DNA of 64,000 nt from an uncultured Prevotellaceae bacterium (lineage in GTDB: Bacteria; Bacteroidota; Bacteroidia; Bacteroidales; Bacteroidaceae). The DNA lies in contig ONDJ01000001.1 of NCBI GenBank assembly GCA_900316575.1, positions 248,001 to 312,000 on the forward strand, in the 5' to 3' direction. Shown piece after piece: positions 9,400 to 16,776 of this stretch (the stretch's first letter is position 1; each line of letters opens with the position of its first letter). Both the position numbers and the translations under genes were made by a program. Below the pieces are notes generated by a model, which was not told the origin of the DNA, searched no databases, and saw only the letters and a list, made by a program, of their open reading frames with translations.

Positions 9400-9418
9400 C
9401 CCAGGGCGATGCCCTGGG
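9400..9418. repeat. Palindromic intergenic element (CCCAGGGC-GAT-GCCCTGGG)
   Basis: A perfect 8-bp stem with a 3-base loop lies in the 250-base gap between the M48 protease and the next gene. A variant, CCAAGGC-AAT-GCCTTGG, lies at 61671-61687. In both copies the palindrome sits between pyrimidine-rich text of similar layout. From memory such palindromes are scattered through Bacteroidales genomes; I could not check this. Confidence 0.45.
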
Positions 9419-9566
9419 CTATATGCTTGCTGCCACTTTTAGGTGCTTCGGTATTGGCTATAAATATACTTGCGAAACTTGAATTATTTATAGAACACAT
9501 CTTATGTGGGAAGTGCGCTTTTCCTATCAAAAGAGGTGCATAAGATTTATGCTTGTCTCAACTGGC

Positions 9567-10976
9567 TTAATCTGTAGCTGCACGATCAGAAGTTCGTTCT
9601 ATATACCAGATAAACTTTCGCTCAACGGAGTAATCTACATCGGGCTTCCCGTCTTTGTTTGCATCTATGACACACCAATATGCACCCGAAAACCACGCTG
9701 AAATAATAGCCGAGGTGCAGCGAATGGCATATCTACCACGCTCGTCTTGAAAAAAGATTTGACTATTAAAATCATTTCTATAATAAGGCACAACAGAAAT
9801 CTGACCTTTATGTACACGGCGATATTCAGATCCATACATTGAAAAATGAAAGCCCGTTTTGCAACCTTCGGGTACTGACTTGTTCGCACAATGCAAACAG
9901 GCACGATAGGTGGGCGTTGCATATATAGTATCACCTTCTATTTTATGAAAAGTGAAATAGCAGGAATCCGACAATGTCTCAGACAACAAGCCACCAGCCG
10001 TAAGGTAATAACGCTTTTTACCTTCGTGCCCATCTACCCCCATTCGGGTATAGATGACATACCGCTTTTCAGGCTCAATTGAGTTTTGGGCTCTTTTCAA
10101 TTCTGCTTTATATCGCTTTATGCGCTGCAAAGGCTCTGTAGGATCAAAGTCACCTACTTCATAAACTTCAAGTAAGTTTCCATCGTCAAAATCTCCCGTT
10201 GCAAGACCATAATCTGTAATGATAACACCATTGCCAACGTTCATATTGAGCGTATAATCCATATTGCGCCAAGAGAAACTCATAAGCAAACAACTATCAC
10301 GAGGCGTAAGTTTCAGTTTCAAGCCATCTATGGCTAAAGGCGCATCTACTTCATGGCTTGTAAAATTTATAAAGCGTTTGTCGTCAATGCTATATAAATA
10401 CAAATCACCCTCATAGTTTAGTATAGCAAAACGCCCAGGCTGCAAACACCTCTTGTCTTTAGCCAGTTCGTAAGTCGTAGAGAGTTGATAGTTGAATACA
10501 CCCAATTCACCACGCATTCCATAGCGTGAGCGTATTGTATATTGTTTTGTATTTACAAGTTCGCTTGGTTTCATAATTCTGCGAGGTTCTGGCTCTTTCA
10601 TCATATTGTAAAGAACCACAGAAACCAACAAAACAATAATCGCCACCCCACCCATTAACATCCAAAGCCTATAATTCTTCTTTTTGGAGGTTTCAAGAAT
10701 AGTTTCAGGTATATGTGATTGAGGAAGTTCATTCTTTGAAGCGAAAAAATCGGCAGTATCCTTATAGCCGACGAAACGCGCAAGGATATTCAACGTAGAT
10801 TTTCTCGGCTCTACAAAAGGACGATACCCCCACATGCGCATCAATGTTGATGTACTGATATTTTCGTGTTCTTGTTCAAAAATTTCGGTTGATAGTCTGA
10901 CGAAATCAGAATTGGACTGCATCGAATAACCTATCTTTTCCTCTATAGCGGTAAGTAAGCACTGTATTTTATTCAT
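9567..10976 (-). CDS. Membrane-anchored protein with N-terminal HTH-like domain, function unknown
   Basis: This is a 469-residue protein. Residues 1-90 are a helical domain (ISTSTLMRMWGY, then STLNILARFVGY) of a type I associate with Bacteroidales proteins and that resembles a helix-turn-helix module. A single transmembrane helix at about 122-145 (WMLMGGVAIIVLLVSVVLY) separates it from a beta-rich C-terminal part of about 320 residues with cysteines (RACLHCANKS). Topology suggests a cytoplasmic N-terminus and a periplasmic sensor, as in one-component membrane regulators. The C-terminal part ends with DANKDGKPDVDYSVE, resembling a calcium-binding loop. The function is not known. Its upstream region carries phased direct repeats that could be its own operator. 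Confidence 0.75.
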   Translation of the reverse strand: MNKIQCLLTAIEEKIGYSMQSNSDFVRLSTEIFEQEHENISTSTLMRMWGYRPFVEPRKSTLNILARFVGYKDTADFFASKNELPQSHIPETILETSKKKNYRLWMLMGGVAIIVLLVSVVLYNMMKEPEPRRIMKPSELVNTKQYTIRSRYGMRGELGVFNYQLSTTYELAKDKRCLQPGRFAILNYEGDLYLYSIDDKRFINFTSHEVDAPLAIDGLKLKLTPRDSCLLMSFSWRNMDYTLNMNVGNGVIITDYGLATGDFDDGNLLEVYEVGDFDPTEPLQRIKRYKAELKRAQNSIEPEKRYVIYTRMGVDGHEGKKRYYLTAGGLLSETLSDSCYFTFHKIEGDTIYATPTYRACLHCANKSVPEGCKTGFHFSMYGSEYRRVHKGQISVVPYYRNDFNSQIFFQDERGRYAIRCTSAIISAWFSGAYWCVIDANKDGKPDVDYSVERKFIWYIERTSDRAATD

Positions 10977-10998
10977 GTAACCAAAAATTTTGTTGGTG

Positions 10999-11006
10999 CA
11001 AAATTA
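10999..11006 (-). promoter_or_regulatory. -7 element for the putative membrane regulator
   Basis: TAATTTTG on the minus strand lies 22 bases before the ATG at 10976 and fits TAnnTTTG. Confidence 0.5.
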
Positions 11007-11062
11007 CTTATTAAAGTTTAATAGTAGTTAAAAAAAGCCTCCCCACCCCCAAAAAAGCGCTT

Positions 11063-11120
11063 ATGACAAGTAATGACAAGCAACGACAAACTCAACCCCA
11101 AATGACAAGCAAAAGACAAG
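11063..11120. repeat. Phased short direct repeats TGACAAG
   Basis: Copies of A(T/C/A)GACAA(G/A) begin at 11063, 11073, 11083, 11102 and 11113, so spacing is 10 bases or close multiples, roughly one helical turn. They lie 57-114 bases upstream of the -7 element of the minus-strand membrane regulator. With the terminator-like hairpin at 11288-11315, this is all I can see in the gene-free stretch 10977-11340. Confidence 0.55.
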
Positions 11121-11287
11121 TCCATTAAGGGAAGTTGCTTAAGTCGATAGAATAATTTTGCGCTGCAAATGCGAGACAATATCTATTTCACCTAAAATCC
11201 GCAACTAAAAGTTTTGAATTCTGTTTTTCCCCCTAATTCAGCATTTGATGATAACATCAGTGTTATTTCGATATTTTGAAGTCACAT

Positions 11288-11315
11288 GAGGGTGTGTCAA
11301 AATAGGCACATCCTC
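11288..11315. terminator. Hairpin downstream of the VWA gene
   Basis: GAGGGTGTG and CACATCCTC pair over 9 bp with one G-T, with a 10-base loop. The hairpin lies 25 bases beyond the stop of the minus-strand VWA gene. The T-run is weak, so this may be a partial terminator or processing site. Confidence 0.45.
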
Positions 11316-11340
11316 TTAACAAAACATCTATTATTCTTGC

Positions 11341-12510
11341 TCAGTCGTAACAGTAAGTCCAAAAGACTTGCGGGAGTTTGACATTAGGCAATCTGGCAGC
11401 TCGCTGAAACATCGGAGCAATGCTATACGGCTGCCAGCCAGCATTGCCACAACCAATGGGCGTTACAAGAAACGTCAACTCTGGATGCGACTGCGCAAAA
11501 GTTGTAAAGCGGACGATAGCTCGATACAATTCTTCTTCGCCTATTCCAGTGGTTGGAATGGCATACGACCGACCTTGCAACCCTTCATTTTGCCCAATCA
11601 CGGCACCAAAACGTTTCAGCGCAAAACCTGCTGCACCACCATTGTGTTGCCCACGGATATTGCTACCGAAAACAAAAATCTCGCCTGGTTGAAGAGAAGT
11701 TATATGAGCTGGAGTGATTCGGTCGGTAGCCACTGAACTATAATATTGCCCTATGTTTTCGTTCTCTGCAAAGTGTTCAAAAGCTTCGCGCTCATAACGT
11801 CGTTCGAATTCCATACGAGCATTGGAACGCATCTTGCTCATACGCTCTCTCTCCCACATTTCTCTTGTCCCTTGCTCGTCTTGAGTAAACTGCATTGCAT
11901 TGTCAATATGCATAGAGCGAGCGTAGGCCTCTGCATCAATATTGGCACCTATGAAAGAAAACACGACGCCTTTCTCTTTCAGCATTTGTATGAGTTGTTG
12001 AATTTGCTTGAGGCTATATTCGCGCGAGGAGTTCTCTTCCCCATCAGTGATAGTGGTCACATATCCGATGCCAGACCCTTTGTTTAAGGTTGCGTCAAAC
12101 TCACCAAGCGTCTTCCCAAGTGCATCGTAAAGAGGCGTACCACCATAAGGACTATAATCTTGATCCGTAAGGAGAGGTACGTCATCTATAGGCTGATCAT
12201 TGATAATGTAGCGACTATTATCGGTATCAAAGGCATAGATACTGACATAATGACGCTGGGTATCAGGATTTGTTCGCTGCATTTGCTCTATGGTTTGCAA
12301 TGTTTCGTTGCAGCCACTGATCGTTTGTCCTCTAACACACGACATGGAACCACTCTCGTCAAGCACAATTAGATGATAAACACTCATTATTCCTTCATGG
12401 TCGCTTGTCTTAGGGTCACGTTGAACAGAAGAAATCTTATTGCTCTTCTTTTTGTAGGGATGTTCTTTGCTCTTTGAGCGAAATTTGAAAAGGTCTCTTA
12501 AACGTTTCAT
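11341..12510 (-). CDS. VWA-domain protein with C-terminal A1S_2505/macro-like domain
   Basis: From the ATG at 12510 the protein has 389 residues; another ATG (MSVYHLIV) at residue 42 is also possible. A von Willebrand A domain begins with the MIDAS motif DESGSM (51-56) and continues with YGGTPLYDAL and TDGEEN, all metal-site motifs intact. A charged helical linker with many Arg/Glu (MWERERMSKMRSNARMEFER) leads to a compact C-terminal domain of about 105 residues containing EIFVFGSNIRGQHNGGAAG and IPTTGIG and VTPIGCGNAGW. These match the phage-type A1S_2505 family, which is related to macro (ADP-ribose-binding) folds. It begins 19 bases after the ADP-ribosylglycohydrolase gene, which points to ADP-ribose biology. 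The assignment of the C-terminal domain is from motif memory. Confidence 0.8.
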   Translation of the reverse strand: MKRLRDLFKFRSKSKEHPYKKKSNKISSVQRDPKTSDHEGIMSVYHLIVLDESGSMSCVRGQTISGCNETLQTIEQMQRTNPDTQRHYVSIYAFDTDNSRYIINDQPIDDVPLLTDQDYSPYGGTPLYDALGKTLGEFDATLNKGSGIGYVTTITDGEENSSREYSLKQIQQLIQMLKEKGVVFSFIGANIDAEAYARSMHIDNAMQFTQDEQGTREMWERERMSKMRSNARMEFERRYEREAFEHFAENENIGQYYSSVATDRITPAHITSLQPGEIFVFGSNIRGQHNGGAAGFALKRFGAVIGQNEGLQGRSYAIPTTGIGEEELYRAIVRFTTFAQSHPELTFLVTPIGCGNAGWQPYSIAPMFQRAARLPNVKLPQVFWTYCYD

Positions 12511-12529
12511 AATGGTAATTTTTAAATCG

Positions 12530-13330
12530 TTAAAGTATTTGGCAGCGTTCGTCAAACGCTTCTGATAAATTCCACATAGATTGTGGCAATACCACTTTAG
12601 CAAGCTCTAACAGTGGAGCATCAATAACGCGAAAATGCGCATAAGCCATAGGACCCGCAATAGTTGCTAAAGTATCAGCATCGCCACCCAAAGCAATGGC
12701 TCGCGTAATGCAATCGGCATAGCTCTCCGACTTGATAAAAGAAAGTATGGATGGCGGTACGGTTTCTTGGCATGAAGAGCGAAAATGATAATGAGGATGT
12801 ATCTCATCGTAAGTCGTCTCCGCCCAATCGGGATAATACTCACGCAATACATTTTCCTTGATGAAAGCCTTGTCGTGGCCTGTTTTGAGATAAAAGATGG
12901 TCAATGCCGTAGCGACAGCTCCCTTAATTCCCTCGGGATGGTTGTGGGTGGGCATCGCGGTGCGAGTAGCCATTTCAATACATTCTTCATGAGTTGTAGC
13001 CAGCCACCCAGCTGAAGAACACCGCATGGCTGCCCCATTACCATAACTGCCATAAGCCTTGGCCTCAGGATTGTTAAACCAAACCATAAATCCACCGCCA
13101 TAACCTGCTTTGGGATACTGTAAGCACCACGTGCGGAGACTCGCTGCCATATCCAAGCCGTTCAGCAGGGCTTCAGCGCAAGCAAAAGTGCAAACCGTGT
13201 CGTCCGTAAAGCGTGAATAAGGATGAAAAAGATCTACATCGGCATACCGCTTCGTAGCATAACGCCGGTGTTCATAGACACTGCCGCAAATATCACCAAT
13301 TGCAGCACTCAATAAAAGATGTTGTAACAT
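12530..13330 (-). CDS. ADP-ribosylglycohydrolase (DraG family)
   Basis: This 266-residue protein has the motifs of DraG/ARH enzymes, which hydrolyse the bond between ADP-ribose and protein, nucleic acid or a small molecule using two Mg ions. Metal-site residues are seen in FTDDT (41-45) and in GGDADT (215-220). The YGNGAAMR segment (96-103) is also typical. The length is short but complete. It is the middle gene of a minus-strand operon: the Nudix regulator lies 23 bases upstream and the VWA/macro-like gene 19 bases downstream. That context suggests NAD or ADP-ribose salvage, or removal of ADP-ribose marks. The substrate cannot be told from sequence. Confidence 0.9.
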   Translation of the reverse strand: MLQHLLLSAAIGDICGSVYEHRRYATKRYADVDLFHPYSRFTDDTVCTFACAEALLNGLDMAASLRTWCLQYPKAGYGGGFMVWFNNPEAKAYGSYGNGAAMRCSSAGWLATTHEECIEMATRTAMPTHNHPEGIKGAVATALTIFYLKTGHDKAFIKENVLREYYPDWAETTYDEIHPHYHFRSSCQETVPPSILSFIKSESYADCITRAIALGGDADTLATIAGPMAYAHFRVIDAPLLELAKVVLPQSMWNLSEAFDERCQIL

Positions 13331-13353
13331 AGCTATAACAAGGGTTTATTAAG

Positions 13354-14049
13354 TCAGAACTCCAAGCGAAAACCTTTTTGTTTGAGCGCTTGGTAATTTA
13401 AAGAATTGAAGCGATAGTAGTTCACACCCTGCTTTGTGTTTTGGCCTTCTGGTTGACACTCTTCTTGCGTAAGCAATCCAAGATGAAGCATTTTCTTGGC
13501 AAAGTTGCGACGATCAAAGTGTACGTCAAGAATAGACTCATAGAGCGTTTGCAACTCTCGCATTGTGAAACATTCTGGCAAAAGTTCGAATCCGATGGGC
13601 TCGAAGTGGATCTGTCTGCGAAGCTCTGCCATTGCGGTACGAAGAATGAGGTCGTGGTCAAAAGCCAGCTGTGGCACTTCAGCTAGCGGGAACCATCGAG
13701 CCTCGGCAGCATCGTCGCCTGCTGATATGTCGGTAAGTCGCACAAGGGCATAATGTGCTATGGTAATGACACGCTCACGCGGATCGCGTCCAGGACTGCT
13801 GAAGGTGTGAAACTGCTTAACATAAGCCGTTTCAAGTCCTGTCTCTTCGCGCAATTCGCGCAGAGCGCCAGTCTGAGCGTCTTCGTCCATTCTGAGAAAC
13901 CCACCAGGAAAAGCCCATTGGCCTTTGAAAGGTTCTATGCCGCGCTGAATGAGCAACACTTGCAACTGCGTTCCATCAAAACCGAATATCACGCAATCGG
14001 TCGTCACACTGGGATGTGGGTACTTGTAGGTAAAAACTTGTTGTTCCAT
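13354..14049 (-). CDS. Nudix-domain protein with C-terminal winged helix (NrtR/AraR-like)
   Basis: This is a 231-residue protein. Residues 1-145 form a Nudix hydrolase domain with a complete Nudix box (G-x5-E-x7-RE-L-x-EE-x-G-L, around GGFLRMDED and RELREETGL), so catalysis on an ADP-ribose-type substrate is possible. Residues 150-231 form a winged-helix-like domain (FTMRELQTLYESIL, then FDRRNFAKKML), the architecture of NrtR-type regulators that sense ADP-ribose or sugars. In Bacteroidota some members are sugar-responsive regulators (AraR). Being first in an operon with an ADP-ribosylglycohydrolase favours NAD/ADP-ribose sensing here. The leader is CA-rich immediately before the ATG. Confidence 0.85.
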   Translation of the reverse strand: MEQQVFTYKYPHPSVTTDCVIFGFDGTQLQVLLIQRGIEPFKGQWAFPGGFLRMDEDAQTGALRELREETGLETAYVKQFHTFSSPGRDPRERVITIAHYALVRLTDISAGDDAAEARWFPLAEVPQLAFDHDLILRTAMAELRRQIHFEPIGFELLPECFTMRELQTLYESILDVHFDRRNFAKKMLHLGLLTQEECQPEGQNTKQGVNYYRFNSLNYQALKQKGFRLEF

Positions 14050-14233
14050 GCTTGTGTATGTGTGTAAATTTTACGCAGCAAAAATAGAGCAAGGGCACAA
14101 ACCGAACCAAGTAAAATCATGTAAAAATTACGCAGAAAAGCATTTCGCACCCGAAAATGCGCCTTAAGAGGCTAAAAGGCTGGTGATTTTTAGGAATAGA
14201 ATGGGAGATGCCGATAAGCCACTAACACAAACA

Positions 14234-14266
14234 AATCCCGCGGAACACGCTGTGCTTCGCGGGATT
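14234..14266. terminator. Hairpin terminator between esterase and Nudix operon
   Basis: AATCCCGCG (14234-14242) pairs perfectly with CGCGGGATT (14258-14266). It lies 35 bases past the stop of the minus-strand esterase gene. On that strand it is followed by TGTTTGTG, a weak T-rich tail. Confidence 0.6.
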
Positions 14267-14301
14267 GTCTTTACAGAAAAATTGTATAAGCCCTGGCAAA
14301 A

Positions 14302-15042
14302 TCAGTCTTCAGCCAACACTTTGGGGATGAAATAAACGATTTGTTTGCGCCACCAAGGCCAGTCGTGAGCTACGTCGAAGCCCCAATAATCTATCCAAAC
14401 GGGCACATTATGTTCTGCCATGATTTGTTGCATCTCGCGAGTGTCGCGAAGCATGTCGTCTTCCCAAGCTCCTTGTCCCACGCAAAGGATGATGTCGCGC
14501 TCGCGATAGATATGCCAATAGGGATGGTCGGTAGGCATATTGGGCAGATAGTGAAGCGGTGAGTTGAGATAGAGCGTATCGTCCATATAGTCGCCAAAGA
14601 AATAGTCTTTGCGATAGACTCCGCTCAGTGCTATCAGACTGGTAAAAAGATCGGGACGGCGGAAGAAGAAGTTGGCACTGTGGTAGGCTCCCATGCTGCA
14701 GCCGGTGATGATCATCATCTCGCCGTCATACTGCTGGACGGCGGGGATGAGTTCTTCGGTGATATATCGAAACCAAGCTTCGTGGCGAACTGAGCGCGCT
14801 GCCCCATCGCCGTCGGTGAGCGACCACGTTTCGTCGTCAATGCTATCAGCGCAGATAAGTCGGATGCGATGGTTTTCTATCCATGGTGCAAGCACGTCGG
14901 TCATCCCGAAGTTGTCGTAGTCGAAATAACGTCCGCTCTGCGAGGGAATAACAAGTACGGGACGGCCGCTTTCGCCATAGGTCATATACTCCATGTCGCG
15001 CTGGAGGTTTGTGCTGTAGTGTTTTTGGTATTTACCAGTCAT
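14302..15042 (-). CDS. Putative esterase (alpha/beta hydrolase, COG0627/COG4947 type)
   Basis: This 246-residue alpha/beta hydrolase has the nucleophile elbow GCSMGAYHS (Ser in G-x-S-x-G) near residue 115. The C-terminal HDW (VAHDWPWW) supplies the likely catalytic His. An early motif, MEYMTYGESGRPVLVIPSQ, is typical of the small cytoplasmic putative esterases of this group; there is no signal peptide. It follows an ATP-grasp ligase by 95 bases in the same orientation. The pairing of this esterase type with an ATP-grasp ligase suggests a shared pathway making or hydrolysing an amide or ester-linked small molecule. The substrate is unknown. Confidence 0.85.
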   Translation of the reverse strand: MTGKYQKHYSTNLQRDMEYMTYGESGRPVLVIPSQSGRYFDYDNFGMTDVLAPWIENHRIRLICADSIDDETWSLTDGDGAARSVRHEAWFRYITEELIPAVQQYDGEMMIITGCSMGAYHSANFFFRRPDLFTSLIALSGVYRKDYFFGDYMDDTLYLNSPLHYLPNMPTDHPYWHIYRERDIILCVGQGAWEDDMLRDTREMQQIMAEHNVPVWIDYWGFDVAHDWPWWRKQIVYFIPKVLAED

Positions 15043-15137
15043 TGATTTAGGAAATAAAATATGTTTTTGAAAGTTTAGCGTTTAAGAGTCTATAGATTAA
15101 AGACAACGCCGCAGCGGACTTTATCTTATATTATTCG

Positions 15138-16331
15138 TTAGGCTTTGTCGGTGACGTAGTGAATAAACTCTTCAACTTCTTGCTGCGAACGCAGTTTCAC
15201 AGTGTACATCTGATTGCCCATCGCTCCTGAGAGCACATCGGGCATACGTTCACACATGACGATACGATCGCCATAGTGGTCAAGGACTTCTTGGTGTGTA
15301 TGCTTATAATGATAAATGTCGCGACGCGAGCTATAGGCACAATAGAATTGTTCACCCTCGGGAGTACGACGTTCGTTAAAGCGCACGACATCGGCCCAAA
15401 TGCTATACACATCAGTACTATGGGCATAGTTTATCATGTCGGGCGTATAGCCTCCCGCTGGACGCATATTGACTTCAAGCCCTACGAAGTCGCCCGTGTT
15501 GCCAAGTCCTTTGTGTTCACGTGCGAGACAGAAGAACTCGAAGTGAACGAAGCGGCTCTTGACGTGAAAAGCCTTCAATGCTCGTCGGCCAAGTTCGCGG
15601 AGTTGCTCGGGCACTTCTTTTTGCACGACGTAGGAGAGTTCTAATTGTTCGTTGACAATATCCATGATGCTTGGCGGGAACCATGCGGCAGATTCAAACA
15701 ATGCGTTACTCTCTGCATCACAAATTGCATCGTAGCTGAAGATATTGCCTGTGATAAACTCTTCCACTACATAGTCTGCGCTGTGAGGATTATTGGCAAA
15801 GAAAGCACAGACTTCTTCGTCACTATGTAGCTTATGCGTATCACTCGCACCAACGCCTACATCGGGTTTGGCTATCAGGGGATAACCTGTCAGCTGGGCG
15901 AAATCCAACACTGCCTGACAGCCTTGGCGCGCATGGATTTGTCGGGCTGTAGGTATTTGGCCTTCGGCATAAGACTTCTTCATGGCTGACTTTTCTTTGA
16001 AGTCTTCTACGCCATCGCTCTTCACACCTGTTGTAACATTGAAATCTGTGCGAAGCCTTGCGTCTTGCTCCAACCAGTATTCATTGTTGGATTCGATCCA
16101 ATCGATTTTTCCATAGCGCGAAGCCAGGTAGGCTACAGCACGATACACCTGATCGTAGTTTTCGAGTGTATCCACACGATAATAATCTGTTAAAGCTGCT
16201 TGCAGTTCGGGTTGCAAGTTCTCGTATGATGTGTCGGCTATGCCCAGCACATTGGCTCCACGTTGCTTCAGGCGGTCACAGAATTGCCAATACGTGTGCG
16301 GGAAGTGGGGAGAAATAAAAATGACGTTCAT
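15138..16331 (-). CDS. ATP-grasp ligase
   Basis: This 397-residue protein opens with a Rossmann-like pre-ATP-grasp domain (NVIFISPHFPHTYWQFCDRL) and continues into an ATP-grasp fold. The nucleotide-binding strand is PLIAKPDVGVGASD near residue 170. Metal-binding acidic residues lie in FVHFEFFCL and VGLEVNMRPAGGYTPD. These enzymes join a carboxylate to an amine or thiol through an acyl-phosphate. Closest in style are the biotin-carboxylase-like and carnosine-synthase-like stand-alone ligases. It precedes the esterase gene. The product is not predictable; a peptide-like or amide metabolite is an inference. Confidence 0.85.
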   Translation of the reverse strand: MNVIFISPHFPHTYWQFCDRLKQRGANVLGIADTSYENLQPELQAALTDYYRVDTLENYDQVYRAVAYLASRYGKIDWIESNNEYWLEQDARLRTDFNVTTGVKSDGVEDFKEKSAMKKSYAEGQIPTARQIHARQGCQAVLDFAQLTGYPLIAKPDVGVGASDTHKLHSDEEVCAFFANNPHSADYVVEEFITGNIFSYDAICDAESNALFESAAWFPPSIMDIVNEQLELSYVVQKEVPEQLRELGRRALKAFHVKSRFVHFEFFCLAREHKGLGNTGDFVGLEVNMRPAGGYTPDMINYAHSTDVYSIWADVVRFNERRTPEGEQFYCAYSSRRDIYHYKHTHQEVLDHYGDRIVMCERMPDVLSGAMGNQMYTVKLRSQQEVEEFIHYVTDKA

Positions 16332-16423
16332 GGTTCTATATAGGAATTAAGAGGATTTATTGTTTCCAAGCGCACAAAAGTATAAAGAAAACGTTATGCA
16401 AACACCTTTCATAGGACAAAAAG

Positions 16424-16681
16424 TCAGAGCCCAAAGCATTTTGGTATCATTTTGCTGTTAATCTTACCGCAACACGAACGCTTCGAAACTTTCGTAGCAT
16501 GACAACAACAATTTGTGCTGTTAGTTCCCAGAGGCTTGTTCGGGTTGCTGACTATAGGACAATTAGCACAGGCGGAAGCGGCACTTTGGCTACGAAAATT
16601 TCGCCAGATGCGATAAGCTGCATAAATAACACAGCCTGTCACAACAAGGAGAACAACGATATATTGCCAATCAACTCCCAT
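16424..16681 (-). CDS. FeoB-associated Cys-rich membrane protein
   Basis: This 85-residue protein has one transmembrane helix (QYIVVLLVVTGCVIYAAYRI, about 6-25) followed by a cytoplasmic tail with clustered cysteines (ACANCP, NCCCH, SCCGK). This is the pattern of the small Cys-rich proteins found next to feoB in many bacteria, thought to bind Fe2+ or assist the FeoB complex as a FeoC substitute. It lies 95 bases downstream of feoAB on the same strand. The tail after SCCGK looks longer than usual and ends in an unremarkable KMIPKCFGL. Confidence 0.85.
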   Translation of the reverse strand: MGVDWQYIVVLLVVTGCVIYAAYRIWRNFRSQSAASACANCPIVSNPNKPLGTNSTNCCCHATKVSKRSCCGKINSKMIPKCFGL

Positions 16682-16776
16682 TATAGCATTATAGGTTATA
16701 GGTTAAAAGGTTAAAGCCTAATGCGGTGGAATCTTTAAACTCTAAACTATAGTCAGTAAACTTTCATAAACGACAG

